Assembly (NCBI GenBank): GCA_921293015.1
Contig: OV121087.1
Location: 11,110,501 to 11,174,500, forward strand
DNA length: 64,000 nt
Source of the DNA: Phorcus lineatus
Taxonomy: Eukaryota; Mollusca; Gastropoda; Trochida; Trochidae
Direction: 5' to 3'
The notes under the pieces were generated by a model. It did no database searches, was not told the DNA's origin, and worked only from the letters and a program-made list of their open reading frames with translations. Shown piece after piece: positions 39,151-52,206 of the stretch (positions within the stretch are counted from its first letter, which is position 1; the number at the start of each line of letters is the position of its first letter). A program made the translations under genes and the position numbers.

Positions 39151-39436
39151 GCCTTGCATGCAGATTGATGATTATTCGTCGCTCATATACATAAGGAGAA
39201 ATCTAGAGCCTTTCTTTATTTGAAAATTTGAAAGAAGCATTTAAATAAATCAAATGAGGTGTCATTACAGTAATTGATTTAGAATTTGAATCATAAGCAG
39301 GTAACACTTTCACATTTTTACAGGTTTACATTGTAAGTTTTACCTTACCAAGTAAACAGTTTATTTTCATTGATGACTGCATCCAAAACATTTCTCCAAC
39401 TACTTGAGTATGACAATGCAAATATAATTTAATTTG

Positions 39437-39580
39437 GATTTAGGCTTCGGGTCCAAAGGTCCAGGGTTCGAATCCAGCCAGGGGTTTGGCAACTTTGCAG
39501 TAGAGAACTGTTCCACCTGCAGCAAGGTTTGGGTGTTAAGAGCAGTACAAGCCATAGTTTTGCTAGTTCATCTCACAATA
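39437..39580 (+). repeat. tRNA-like SINE remnant, copy A
   Basis: GGGTCCAAAGGTCCAGGGTTCGAATCC contains a perfect B box (GGTTCGAATCC) but only a weak A box, and is followed by a body with ACCTGCAGCAAGGTTTGG. The same sequence occurs at 48320-48470 in copy B. It does not fold as a full tRNA. Confidence 0.4.
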
Positions 39581-40299
39581 ATCAACATCATTCCTTCATA
39601 TACCATGTGATTGTTTGTTCACTTGTTCGACATTTGGCACGTTGGAACGTATAGAGGGACTCTGATTTTCAAAATTACGATTTCCATAATTTTAATGTTC
39701 CACGTGAGAACAACTTAAGACAAGAACATTATGCAAGTATTATTAACAGATTTTTAAGAGTAATTTTTTTAAAATTTTGACCTCTGGTCAATGAATTAAC
39801 AAAATTATAAAGGTTTATCGTGGGGTTTTAACATCAGAGTATGTTATGGCAAATTGAAACATCATTTCTAAAAATATCTGTATTGTTTGTCTGTATAATA
39901 TCTTCGCCTCAAAAGCATATCTAATTACAAAGATAATGCACGTATTTCATATTTGATTCTTTCAATAGCGTTGGATACTCTGAGTCTAAAAGATGTGTAT
40001 CCATCTGCAATATACCATAGCGCAGCATTTATATCTGCATGTATTGCTTGTCGCTTAAATTTTTGGATAAGCGTGTTTTATTATACATGAACCATAAACT
40101 CATTTATAAAGTCTTAACGCATTTCTCATAGGACAACTTCATCTTCAACATATCTATTCAGATTGACGTGCAACTTGTTGCTGACATTGTTAAAAATGTA
40201 CAAGATAATTACGAGTTTGTTAAATAAAGAGGATTCATGAAGTGTTTTCCTATGAATGCATTGTATAACATACATGATGTATTTATATATATACATATT

Positions 40300-40420
40300 T
40301 AAATATATATTCTTTAAAAATAACAAACTAAAGATTGGTCTTCATATAAGTTCATTACAAACCGGTTTCACAACATAGTGATCATCAGGGTAACTTATAC
40401 ATTGTGTTGCTATTGGTATA
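40300..40420 (-). mobile_element. Short interspersed element next to a TA tract (copy A only)
   Basis: Its reverse complement matches 52067-52190 closely, including ACACAATGTATAAGTTACCC, then CTGATGATCACTATGTTG and GTGAAACCGG, ending TTTGTTATTTTTAAAGAATA. The equivalent point in copy B (49160-49220) has only a TA tract, so it moved independently of the segmental duplication. A possible ribozyme-like core is discussed in the findings. Confidence 0.6.
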
Positions 40421-41339
40421 GCGTTAACAATATATATTCCCGGAAATACGACATAATTTCTGTTTTGACAATTTCCATTGCAAACAAGAAAATGTTTATA
40501 TCCTTCGAAATTTACATGAAATAATCTGTAATAAATATTTATGGTGTTTTGGCAAGTATCCAAGCCAAACAAAATGTTATAAATCGTTCTCTATGTTATT
40601 TTGACTAATATGACATACCCGATGATTTTCTACCACTCCCCCCAAGTGATACGGTGATAAGAAACCGCTACAAATGAGAGACACCCTGGGCTGACCGTAA
40701 CATTAACTGAACAATAAAAGACAATATAGCGTCCAGTGTCCCCGCTGTTAAGTTATGTTTAATTAAAGAAAGGTACACTGCGTGACAGTTTACCTTAATA
40801 AATATGTAGTTTTCATTTGTTGAGTGCGTGTAATACTTGTGCGATCAGTTTGATTATGTGAACAAAGTATTGTTTTAATATAACACTTAAGATAGTAGGC
40901 TTTTAACTGATAAGTAGCATTAGCTATAACAGCACTAGTCAAAAGGCCAGGTTTGATTATTTATAATTTAAGAATTTTCTGCACCCGATGTGTGGAATAG
41001 ATATTAAGATATATGTCATTTGGTTGTGGTGTTGTACAAGTTGTAAGTGAAACAGTGAGCCCGGCATGATTTGCGATATTGGCGTTCCTTTGCTTGCCCT
41101 TTTTGATTCATTTAGTTAAGAATGTATAAAATCTTATTTGAATACATATTCGGCTCAAAGTGATCATGTAAAATGTATGATATTCTTGAATTTTAAACTA
41201 ATAAATTATATCCGATTGAACATCGTGGTTTTTAATGAAAGGTATATCACTTCTTTAATGCTGATTTTGTTATAGATCTCTATTGAGAAGGCAAGTGTAA
41301 TGAACTTAACCCAAAATTGTGTTCAACTATAAGTTAGTT

Positions 41340-41364
41340 AATATATATATATATATATATATAT
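41340..41364. repeat. TA microsatellite
   Basis: Uninterrupted TA repeat in the copy-A-specific segment. Confidence 0.9.
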
Positions 41365-43884
41365 GTCGTCCGACATAGGGACACCTAACACATCTTCTTT
41401 ATATAGGTAAAGGCAGCATGTATTTTGAAAGAATATTTACAATAAAGCAATTTCAAACAGTTGTAACTTTAAGTTCAGAGAGGTATGAAATAGTTGCATA
41501 AAAGGCGTAAAAATCAACATAAGCTTATCAATAGTATTGTAGTGAACCACAGCTTAGAGGGTCTATGTTTTTAGAATAAAAAAATAAGATCGTATCTTCA
41601 TCTATAATTAAGAATATTAAGAAAAATATGATATCTAAGAACTAATAGTATTTATACAAGGCTGGTTATGATGCAGAATTTGTTCATCGGGTAACTATCT
41701 AATGACGAAAATAGATAAACGTTGTTAAATTTAATGAATAAGGTGGTATAAAGTCCAGTTTATTCATCACCAATGTAAAAGTATAAAAATGTAACTGAAT
41801 ATGTTGTATTTTTCTCGTTTTTTCCTTTCAGTAATCTCAAATATATCCTATGATATACTATATATATATGCTATATGATATCATATTTCTAGTAAGTGAG
41901 GTAACATACCTTGATTTTTTTTAATAGATGATAGCAATAGTCAAATGTATAGATTATCACTTTCTGTAGGAACAAAACCTTATCCCGTAAACATACATAA
42001 ACATAACTAATCCGTTTATTAAAAATATAAAGCTGATAGAAGATCCCATAAAATATCAATACAGTTTGTGTTAGAATCATCCGACATGCACTTTTGTATG
42101 AAAGACATAATGCAACAAACCATTTCAGTAAGATGTGAAGATTATTTCCCTTCGACTTTAAACATTAAAAGAGCCGTTTTCCGTTTTTCATTGAAAGCAA
42201 GATAATATTATAATTTTGGCATTTTAAAGATAACAATGCAATTTGAAGGAAGCGATTTTAATCTAACTCATGTCATAAGGTATTTTGGGTCTCACTAGAA
42301 ATTACTAAAAATAATAAAACATACTCAGTGTCTCTTCAACATGACGAAATATTGATAACTCATATGAAATATTTTTTATTGTACATGTGGACATGTAAAA
42401 TAATCATTTGCTTGTTGTTTTAGAAAAAATACATTGAAGCACTTACAGTGTATGTTCCTTGTTCCAGAAAAAATATTTTTGTCAACTTTTATCTCTTGTC
42501 AAAAGTAAAGAAAAGGTTCAAAAGCAGACGATAAATATATTAAAATGTAATTTGTAACATTTCTCCGATAACAGTTTGTACACTTACTATATGCCATAAC
42601 CAATGATAAGGTATCTTAAAGGTGCTAATTATATAATATATATAATACTAATATATCATATAATATTATAATACACGCTCAATGCAAAGACATATGCAAT
42701 TCACAGTTAAAACAACCTTCAAGCAAGAAACGATAATCGCTTCTGCGAAGAAAACAACCCAAAACTAGAAGAAACTATGTGAGTTAATGCAAGGTTGCAT
42801 TAACTTTGCAGTTACTCTTACATCGACAACATTTGAAGTCCAAATACTGGTGTTTTCATTTTATGGTATCATTAAAGTTAAAGCAAAAGAATGCACTAAA
42901 TTTTTCAAAATTTCAGGAATTAAAAGCTATCTTTTTATCCATGACGGACTTTGAGGCTTTTTCTTGTGATAAAGGCCGTCACAATTTAAAAATTCAATAA
43001 GAGTATTTCGTTACAAATAATTGAATTATTTTCGTATTATAAAACACCCATAATAGTATAATTTGACAACTATAGTAGTATAGAGAAGTGTTTATTCACC
43101 TCTTTAAATATATAATTCAGGGGAAAAATCAAATTTTGAATAATAAAGATTATTTTGGAAAATTTGTTTTACAAGGCCATCTCAACTCGAGTAAAGTAAA
43201 AATAGATGCAAAACCTGTATAAAATCATCTCTTCCAACTTCTTAGTATCATAAACAGATTTCCTATATCGTCCTTTTGACTTTTTAGAAATAGCTCCGAG
43301 ATGTGAATTTCGCCAGCCAGGAGAACTATTTTCGGTAGAACTTTATGCACTAAGTTAGATAATTTATTTGCTTGATAAATTGTCTTCAAATTACCATCTC
43401 AGTTAAGAGGGACTCCCAGAACTTGCATTCACGTTCAAATGCCATATTAATTATGCCAATAATGCTTCTTTATAGCCATTATCAAGGCGACTTGGACTTG
43501 GTTCTTACCTAGCATGAAACCATGTTGAAATATGAATAAGCGTCTGAATCAGAGTTATTTTTTAATTTTTTTAATACTTTTTGGATGTCATATTAATGAG
43601 ATGTTAAGGAGATATATATTTTACCAAAAATATTAAATTGCGTTTTACAGTTTGAATCTTAAATTTTAAGGCATTAGTTTTTAAATATTTCTTGTGATCA
43701 GCATGAATTGTATTTAAGATAAAATGATAAATTCGTTACGTTGATAACATTATTTACATACATAATGCGACATAGCCTTCCTTTATGTGTTTACTAAGAG
43801 TTTTAATTTTTTTCCACAACTAAAAAAACGCCCATTGCATCGAGTTGTGAGGCATCTGGTTGTTTTATTGTTGGAGAGAAGTTG

Positions 43885-43892
43885 TATATAAG
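43885..43892 (+). promoter_or_regulatory. TATA box of gene A
   Basis: GTTGTATATAAGGAGCGAGG; TATATAAG lies 64 bases before the ATG. The stretch to the ATG, including CAGGATTCCTG and AAGTCACATC, is nearly identical in genes A, B, C, E and the decayed D. Confidence 0.85.
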
Positions 43893-43948
43893 GAGCGAGG
43901 TTTGTCAGTGTCTTCACAGGATTCCTGAAGTCTACAACAAGTCACATC

Positions 43949-44781
43949 ATGAAGGTGAGTGTCAACTAGGTTGAAAACTATGATAAGAACATCCGTAGAA
44001 TGATATTTGATCAAAATGAAGTCTATCAATAGTTCTTACTTATTTTGAAGGTGCCTTTTACTGAGATATTCACATTTAGAAAATTGGATTTCTAGAAGAA
44101 AATTTTACAAATAATTTTGAGTAAATTTAACTCTATGGGCAGTTCGTCATGTAAAGAATACGAAGCTTTATCAAAGACAGTTACATGATTATTATGAAAC
44201 ATGTTTATGATTGTTAATTGCAATAGGTTATTATTAACACAAGAACGTCATCCTTTCTTTACAATTGAGAAGTTCCCCTAAAAAAATTGCTTTTACATAC
44301 ATATATCGTTCCTCAATATCCTGCTCAGACTTACACAGTTTCTATGGAAACCTGTTTCCTCTGTGTTTTTTATCTGGTTTCAGAGAAACAGAATCACCCT
44401 ATAATATTAAATAGATATGCATTGTCTTAAAAGTTAAAATTTACCAAGGTTAATTACATTTTTCCTCTTTTCTCGCAGGCCGTATTTGCTCTCCTCGCAG
44501 TTTTCTGCGCATCTGCTTATGCCAGTTACTATGGTGGCAACTATGGTGGACACTCCCACGGAGGAGTATATGCTGCTGCCGGAAGTGGCCGTGGAGGTTT
44601 TGGTGGCGGTCTTGGAAATGGTTATGGAGGTGGCTATGGCGGTTATGGTGGAGGCTATGGAGGTGGACTCGGCCGTGGTGGATACAGAGGAGGACTTGGT
44701 GGAGGTCTTGGTGGACGCGGACTCGGGGGACGTGGCGGATATGGCGGATATGGTGGATATGGCGGATACGGTGGACATTAA
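43949..44781 (+). CDS. Gly/Tyr-rich secreted protein, gene A
   Basis: Exon 1 is ATG AAG (43949-43954) with donor GTGAGT; the intron is 43955-44478 ending TCTCGCAG; exon 2 is 44479-44781. The product is 102 residues: signal peptide MKAVFALLAVFCASAYA, then SYYGGNYGG, a short His/Val/Ala part (residues about 28-42), and Gly/Tyr/Leu/Arg low complexity with GGYGGYGGGYGGG and a GGYGGYGGYGGYGGH end. More than half of the mature chain is Gly. The composition and size match shematrin-type Gly-rich shell matrix proteins, although I cannot claim orthology. Relative to gene B it lacks a GGYGNYGGY segment. Probably secreted from an epithelium into a fibrous or mineralised layer. Confidence 0.9.
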
Positions 44782-44812
44782 ACATCATCCTGTGGATGTG
44801 GTATTAATATGA

Positions 44813-44818
44813 AATAAA
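44813..44818 (+). terminator. Polyadenylation signal of gene A
   Basis: GAAATAAAGATATC, 32 bases after the stop codon; conserved at the same place in B, C and E. Confidence 0.75.
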
Positions 44819-45960
44819 GATATCAAGTAATATTTGATTTTTCATTAGTTCTCTATGGTATTCTTGAATGGAAGCAAATGATTTGTTAACCGTCAGTAGT
44901 CAAACAAATACTGTCAACATTTTTTGCAAACGATTATGCTACGATTACTAAGCCAGGATAAGTATACAATATCATACAACCCAAGTAAGTGTAATAACGT
45001 CAAGATGTAGATTTTGTCAATACTTTTTTTACCTAATTGACGATTTGACATTATTTACATATCATAATTTCATGTTCATCAAAATGTCTAATACCAATGA
45101 AGAAGCCTTTCAAACACCACAATTTGCTTCACACATCTTCGGTCATTAGGTTGCCTAAGATTAGTTTCAATGTTTTAACAATCGGAATGGTGGCTGTCAT
45201 GACTCATTCTTAAACGTATGACAAAAACGCATTACACTCAACATAAAATGGTCAGTCTGCAACAACCCCATTGCACCTTAACACACAGAGATCTGCGGCG
45301 TTTACTTCTCTTACTCTCTAATAAGGGTGATTTAACAAGTTGGTCACAAAATAAATAATCAGGAAGAATGTTTTTTTCGTTAGTTGATCAAGTGACTCCA
45401 TAAAACAAAAAGGGATGCGTATCTATGATAATGTTTGCTTACGACAAATTGTTTTTAAGTTGACTTTGTGAGCAGAAATTATTACCAATAAAATTGTTAC
45501 TACCTAAATACTTATGTATTTTCTGTGTGGAAAGAAATTATCGTTATCTATTCAACAAATCTATCACAGTACTTACGTAATACTTGTTAGTGATAATGAA
45601 AATGTTAAAAAAACATTCTTGACTCAAAATTGCCTTTTAGACCTGATGCTAAAGGCTTATTTTGTTGCCTTTCAAATATACACTATTACTGACTGTGCCT
45701 TCAATATGCAATCTGATAACTAGAATGAGCATAACAAGGTGAAGCAATCTCGTCATTACTGCTAACGGTCCTGTCAGAGAAGGAAATGATAACAAAAATT
45801 AAAAAACAAAACTATGTACTTCCAAGGAAGTCAAAAAGTCCAACGAAAAGCCATCATATCTGTCATTTAGTTCAGCGAGAGGCCATCTATTAAAGGGTAT
45901 TAGAGGTTGCTTGAGGTGAAGTATGTTCCACGCATTTAACTGATAGTGGTGTTATTTGCT

Positions 45961-46794
45961 TGTCACGGTGTAACGATATCTAAACTCAGGTGAGACCCGT
46001 TTATCCGACATAAAGATAAGAAAAGAAAATAATCAAGCCAATATTAAACTAGAGAGAGGCAAATCAGTGAGTCAAGTGATTTATTTGCAGTCTAAACAAG
46101 ACGATCACCGGGTACAGCAACAAGCTACCCGTAATCCACTCAACAGGAGTTAACAACTAATTAAGGAAGTCAACAACCCATGAATAAACAAATAGACAAA
46201 CTGTAGGGAATCACTCTAGCATACTCCCAGACGTTGTAATAACAAGATAAGCTAATGGCCGTCTTAACGAGATAGCATCAATAAGACAAATCAACACTTG
46301 GCGTAAATATACAAGGGTAGTTACGGGACACGGGTGGACTAAAAATAGGGATGAATGAACAACAAGCACACAGTACTTAGATGATCTCTAATCACTACTT
46401 GAGTGATAAAATGAATAAGAACACTAGATTAGGTATAGTAGAACTTATATAGTAGAAAATAATGGGAGGGAAGGTAAGGTTAAAACTGTAAGTTCTTAAA
46501 GGAAGTGATCACATACTCCAGAAAGGTACAAAGAAAAATAAAGGAATATCAACCTCACCAATTTACTTCCAGCGTCCCAGGTCCACCCGTGACCTCTCCC
46601 CGCAAGGATCAAGTCAAGATTCATGGTACCAGAGCTTAGCCCACTATTTATTGGCTCCGTGCGGACGACAATGAAGACCAGGCCGATCTCCAACAGGAGA
46701 ATGGTAGCTTATCTAAGGATATCGCAAAGCTGTGTTTCTTTGCGAAACTGAATTATCCCTGGCTCCATAAACATTTAAGGTATGGAGCCCTACA
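45961..46794 (-). mobile_element. Probable solo LTR fossil
   Basis: An 0.83-kb noncoding block, distinct from its surroundings, with TGT...ACA-type ends, a TATA-like AATAAATAGTGG on the minus strand and AATAAA further on. It lies between the two segmental duplication copies. No internal coding region is present. The target duplication is not clear, so the family (perhaps Ty3/Gypsy-like) and exact ends are uncertain. It looks like an old relic. Confidence 0.3.
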
Positions 46795-47802
46795 ATGGCT
46801 TATTGTAAAGGGCGCAAACTCCTCTACAAGAAGATATAAATATTTAGGGTTTAGGGTTATATAAATATATGTAACATGAGCATTGGCATATTAATGCTAC
46901 ATGTAAAAAGGCTGATAAATGGAGCATGAAAATGACATTTGAACATATAAAAATAGCCACAGTCGGCGAATAAAGACATGAATGATAAAAATAGATACAT
47001 GAATGTAAAATACATAATATATATATCGATATATACAATAATTGATGATATTTTATGAAAGTACATTAGAGGAGAGGCGAGAAATAGGTCGCACGCTCGA
47101 ACTGCGTGACATGCTCACAAGTCAATTCCAACTAACTTTTGTCATGTCTAACATTCAATAATGTCATTTCTGTTTTTAATTTGATACTTTGAGATACCGC
47201 AGGTTTTTAGGTAAACATGCAACTTTGTAAAGTCCTTTAAACTAAAAATTTAATATTCAAATAGTCATTATGTAATGAAACCTTCAATCACATAAGGAGT
47301 TATGACGAATTTGTTGAGTTTTCCCAGGCTGAAAAATACGTAATTGTAGTATTGAATAAATCTATGCTTTGATTAAATTTAAGTACTAGTGATATCGCGA
47401 AAACGAAAATAAATGTTTCAAATTACAAGACGAAGATTTCAAATCAAAAGAAGCAGTTTTATAACGAACGTACCATGATTGGCTTACGAATCCATTTCAC
47501 TATCTCAAATGTTTAAAAGATGTTCAAACCAAAATGGCCGCAAGCGATGATGAAGACAAGGGATAATCGAGTTGAGTAATGAGATATTTTGACACATAAG
47601 ATAAAAAAAACGGCATAAACTACTGTTTAATAATGAAAAATAAAAAAACGTGTAAACGTGATACTCCCCCCTTCAAAAGGGTATCCATTTTAAAATTTTT
47701 ATGAGGCTTAAGTTGTTGCGAATCTGTACAAGATCAATTACTGAATAGAATAAGCATCAATTCACAAGTACAATAGTAATTAATGAAACAAATATCTGAT
47801 AA
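46795..47802. other. Noncoding spacer between duplication copies
   Basis: AT-rich, no supported gene. Two TTTAGGG words at 46843-46856 are too few to be meaningful. Confidence 0.35.
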
Positions 47803-47914
47803 GTCTGCCGTGCTGAATTACCAAAATACTGGTACAAATTTCAAATAATTCTGAATCAATAATCTAATATACGTTTTCTATCTCGACACATAAACCATTG
47901 TTTGTATACCCATC

Positions 47915-48050
47915 AACACATTTTATATCTCCAACAGCACTTTTTTATATCCCCATTGCACATTTTTATATTCCCAAAAGCACATTATTATATCCCCAAA
48001 AAGCACATTTTTATATCTCCAACAGGACATTTGTTTATCCCCAACAGCAT
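47915..48050 (+). repeat. Short tandem repeat (about 24 bp), copy B
   Basis: Five to six units of the type TTTTATATCTCCAACAGCAC, diverged. Confidence 0.7.
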
Positions 48051-48319
48051 ACAGAGTGATGATCATTCATCGCACATACACATATGGCGAAATCTTGAGC
48101 TTTTCTTTATTTGAAAATTTGAAAGAAGATTATTCAAATAAGGTGTCATTGCAGTTACTGATTTAGAATTTGAATCATAAGCAGGTAACGCTTTCATATT
48201 TTTACACATATACAATGTACATTGTAGGATTTATCTTACAAAGTGAACCGATTTTTATTGATGACTGTATCCAAAACATTTCTCCTTGATTATGACAATG
48301 CAAATATGACAACTTAATT

Positions 48320-48470
48320 TGAATTTCGTTAGACTTCGGGTCCAAAGGTCCGCGGTTCGAATCCAGGGGTTTGGCAACTTTTCAGTAGAGAACTGTTCCA
48401 CCTGCAGCAAGGTTTGGGTGTTAAGAGCAGTACAAGCCATAGTTTTGCTACTTCATCTCACAATAATTAA
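48320..48470 (+). repeat. tRNA-like SINE remnant, copy B
   Basis: TTCGGGTCCAAAGGTCC then GCGGTTCGAATCC (B box), with the same body as copy A. It was carried along by the duplication. Confidence 0.4.
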
Positions 48471-49164
48471 CATCATTCGTTCATATACCAAGTGATCGTT
48501 TGTTCATTTGTTCGACATTTGGCAGGTTGGAACATAAAATATAGAGGGACTCTGATTTCCAAAATTACGATTTTCAGAATTTTAAAATGAAATGTTCCAC
48601 TTGAGAACAACTTAAAGCAAGAACATTATACTAGTCTTAATTACAGATTTTTAAGAGTAATTTTGTGAATTTTAACATCTGGTCAATTCATTGAGTTCAC
48701 AAAACTATAACGGTTTATTGTTCCGTTTAACATCAATGTATGTTGAAACGTCATTTCTAAAAAATATCTGTATTGTTTGTCTGTATAATATCTTCGCAAT
48801 GTAGCCTATGTGACTCAAAAGTATCTCTAACTACAAGGATAATGCACGCATTACATATGTGATTCTTACGATAGCGTTGGATACTCTGAATGTAAAAATT
48901 ATTACCATAGCCCAGCTTAACGAACAGCATGTATTGCTTGTCGCTTAAATTTTTGGGTAAGCGTGTTTTACTATACATGAACCATAAACTCATTAATAAA
49001 GTCCTAACGCATTTCTCATTTCTTCATCCCCAACATATCTATTTAGATTGACGTGCTAAGTGTTGCTGACAGTGTTAGAAATGTATAAGATAATTACGAG
49101 TTTGATAAATAAAAAGGATTCATCCCGTTTTTCTATGAATGCGTTGCATAACTTTTATGCCGTT

Positions 49165-49166
<2 letters not shown>

Positions 49167-49203
<37 letters not shown>

Positions 49204-49216
49204 TATATATATATAT
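49167..49216. repeat. TA microsatellite
   Basis: About 50 bases of TA with one interruption; at the equivalent point copy A carries the short element 40300-40420. Confidence 0.9.
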
Positions 49217-51535
49217 TCCCGACGTAATTTCTGTTTGGACTGTTGCATTTCCATTGCAAGCCTGAAAATGTTTAAATCCATGTTTAAAGTTGCGTGAAAT
49301 AATTTGTAATAAATATTTATGGTGTTTTGGTACGAATTTAAGCCTAACAAATTTTTTAAATCGTACACTATGTTATTTGGAATAATATGACATATCTCAA
49401 ATGAGAGACACCCTAGGCTGACCTTAACATTAACTGAACTATAAAACACAATATAGCGTCCAGTGTTCCCGCCGTTAAGTTATCTATAATTGAAGAACGG
49501 TACATTGCGTGACAGTTTACCATAATAAATATGTGCTGAATGTGTGAAATACTTGTGCGATCAGTTTGTTATGTGAACAAAGTATTCTTTTCAATCCAAC
49601 ACTTAAAATAGTATGCTTTTACCTGATAAGCAGCATTAACTATAACGGAACCAGGTAAGTTCAGATTCTCTGCACCCGATGTGTGGAATAGATTGATATA
49701 TGTCATTTGGTGGTGGTGTTGTACAAGTTTTAACTGAAACAGTGATTATTAGATTATCACCTTATTAACGAATAATACCGTATCCCGTTTACAATCATAA
49801 ACATTGGACTAATCCGTTTGTGAAAAATATAAAGCTGAGAAAAGATCCCATAAAATATCAATACAGTTTGTGTTACAATCATCCAACATGTTCTGCTGTA
49901 TAAAAGGCACAATGCATCAAATCATTTCAGTAAGATGTGAGGGATGTTTTCTTTTAACTTTAAACATTTAAAGGGCCATTTTATCATTAAAAACAAAAAA
50001 TATCATAATTATGGCATTTTAAAGATAACGATGCAAGTTGAGGGAAGCGTATTTAATTTAACTCATGTCATAAGGTATACTGCCTCTTACTAAAGCAACA
50101 TGAAAAATAATGAAACATACTCTGTGTCTCCTACATCACGAAATCTTGATAATTCATATGAAATATTTCATATTGGACGTGTACATGTTACCTTTTAGAT
50201 TATTGCAAACTGCAAACGTAGACATTTGATTTGATCATTTACTCCTGTACCTTGATCCAGAAAGAAAAAAAAATTCGTCAACTTATTTCTCATGTCATTC
50301 ATCATTATTTAATGGAGCTCGACGAAAGTGTATAATAAGATAAAGCTCACGGTCTTCATTCTAAGTAAGGACAGGTTAAAAAGCTGACGATAAACATACC
50401 AAAGGCCATTCAGATACAAATTTAAAGAAACAGTGTGTTTTTATTTCATGATATCAATTTAAAGTTAAAGTAAAAGGATGCACTAACTTTTCGTTTCCAA
50501 AATCTCAGGATTCAAAAGTAATCTTTATATGCATGACCGACGCTTTTTTTGTGATGAAGGCAGTCGCAATTTAAATAATCAATTTGAGAAGTTCGTGACA
50601 AATAATCAAATTATTTTTGTATCGTAAAACACTTGCTAAGGTACAATTTCAATTGGAAAAATATAGTAGTATACGAGAAGTGTTTATTCACCTATTTTAA
50701 ATATCTAATTTGTTGGAAAATCAAATTTTGAATAATAAAGATTATTTTGGAAAATTTGTTTTACAAGGCCATCTCATAGTCATGTAAAATAGATACAAAA
50801 CCTATATAAAATCATCTCTTCAAACTTCTTTGTATCGAAAACAGTTTTCCTTCATTGTCGTTTTGACTTCTTAGAAATAGCTCAGATATGTGAATTTCGC
50901 AGCCGGGGGAATTATTTTCGGTAGAACTTAATGCACTAAGTTTCATGATCCAAGCATTATTGATAATGACCCTAATTTCATCGTTATCTATATCTGTTTA
51001 TCTATATCTGTGTATCTGTTTTACTATGGTTGTTATATTTCTACAAAAGTGTCATAAATAAGTTAGATAATTCATTTACTTGAAATCTGTTAAAATGTTT
51101 TCAAATTACCATTTCATATCAAGAGGGACTCCCTGAACTTGCATTCACGTTAAAATGCCACATTAATTATGCCAATAATGCTTCTTTATAGCCGTTATTA
51201 AGGTCATGCAATGCGATTTTCAAGATTTGGTTCTTACCTAGCATGAAACCATGGTGAAGTATGAATAAGCGTCTGTATCAGAGTTTTACAGTTTGAATCT
51301 TAAATTTTAAGGCATTAATTTTTAAATCTTTCTTGTGATCAGCATGAATTGCATTTAAGATAAAATAATAAATTCGTCACGTTCATAAAAATATTTACAT
51401 AAATAATGCGACACAGCCATCCTTTATGTGTTTACTAAGAGTTTTAATTTTTTTCCACAATTAAAAAAACACCCATTGCATCGAGTTGTGAGGCATCTGG
51501 TTGTTTTATTGTTGGAGAGGAGTTGTATATAAGGA

Positions 51536-51543
51536 CCGAGGTT
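51536..51543 (+). promoter_or_regulatory. TATA box of gene B
   Basis: GTTGTATATAAGGACCGAGG; TATATAAG lies 55 bases before the ATG. Confidence 0.85.
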
Positions 51544-51590
51544 TGCCAGTGTCTTCACAGGATTCCTGCACACCTACACCAAGTCACATC

Positions 51591-52172
51591 ATGAAGGTGA
51601 GTGAATGAAGTCTATCAATAGTACTTTTACTTATTATGGAGATGCCTTTTACTGAGATATTAACATTCAGAAAATTGGATCTCTAGAAGTAAATATTACA
51701 AAAAAATTTACTCAACGGGCAATTCGTAGTGTAAAAATATGACGTTTTATTGAAGACAGTTATATGATTATCATGAAACTTGTTTATAATTGTTAAATGT
51801 ATTAGGTATTATGTATGATATCAGAGAGTTGGTTTTTATTAACACAAGAACGTCATCCTTGTTTAGGACATACGTCCTTTGACCCATCAATTATTTTACA
51901 TTTATTCAAAAGAGTTAATTCAAGTATAAGGACCTTTCCGACAAAGGTTTTAGATTGCTGCTTTCCTATAAAGCTTGGGCTTATAATCCCTATCTAGCAT
52001 AAACCTGACTTGTTTCGCTACATCAAGGTGTGATAACATATAATTTTTGGAATCCTTTTTATTTTATACCATTAGCAACACAATGTATAAGTTACCCTGA
52101 TGATCACCATGTTGTGAAACCGGTTGGTAATGAACTTATATGAAGACCAATCTTCAGTTTGTTATTTTTAAA

Positions 52173-52206
<34 letters not shown>

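Larger units (their letters stand above)
38998..45870 (+). repeat. Segmental duplication, copy A
   Basis: This block matches 47803-54186 in the same order and orientation, from GTCTGCCGTGCTGAA through a SINE-like box, a long noncoding stretch, gene A, its 3' flank, and CAAAAAGTCCAACGAAA near the end. A-only segments include about 0.85 kb at 41060-41915 and a small element at 40300-40420. Confidence 0.85.

Noticed and set aside
39467-39477. tRNA gene suggested by GGTTCGAATCC
   Set aside because: Only the B box fits; no acceptor or anticodon stem can be formed. Better read as a SINE remnant. The same applies at 48355 and in the minus-strand SINE at 20.2 kb.
44434-44812. Antisense Ser/Thr/Ala- and His/Arg-rich frames over gene A (and equivalents over B, C and E)
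   Set aside because: They mirror GGN/TAY codons of the sense Gly/Tyr frame and have no start or splice context.
46843-46856. Plant-type telomere repeat (TTTAGGG twice)
   Set aside because: Two units in AT-rich DNA are expected by chance and the rest of the window is animal-like.
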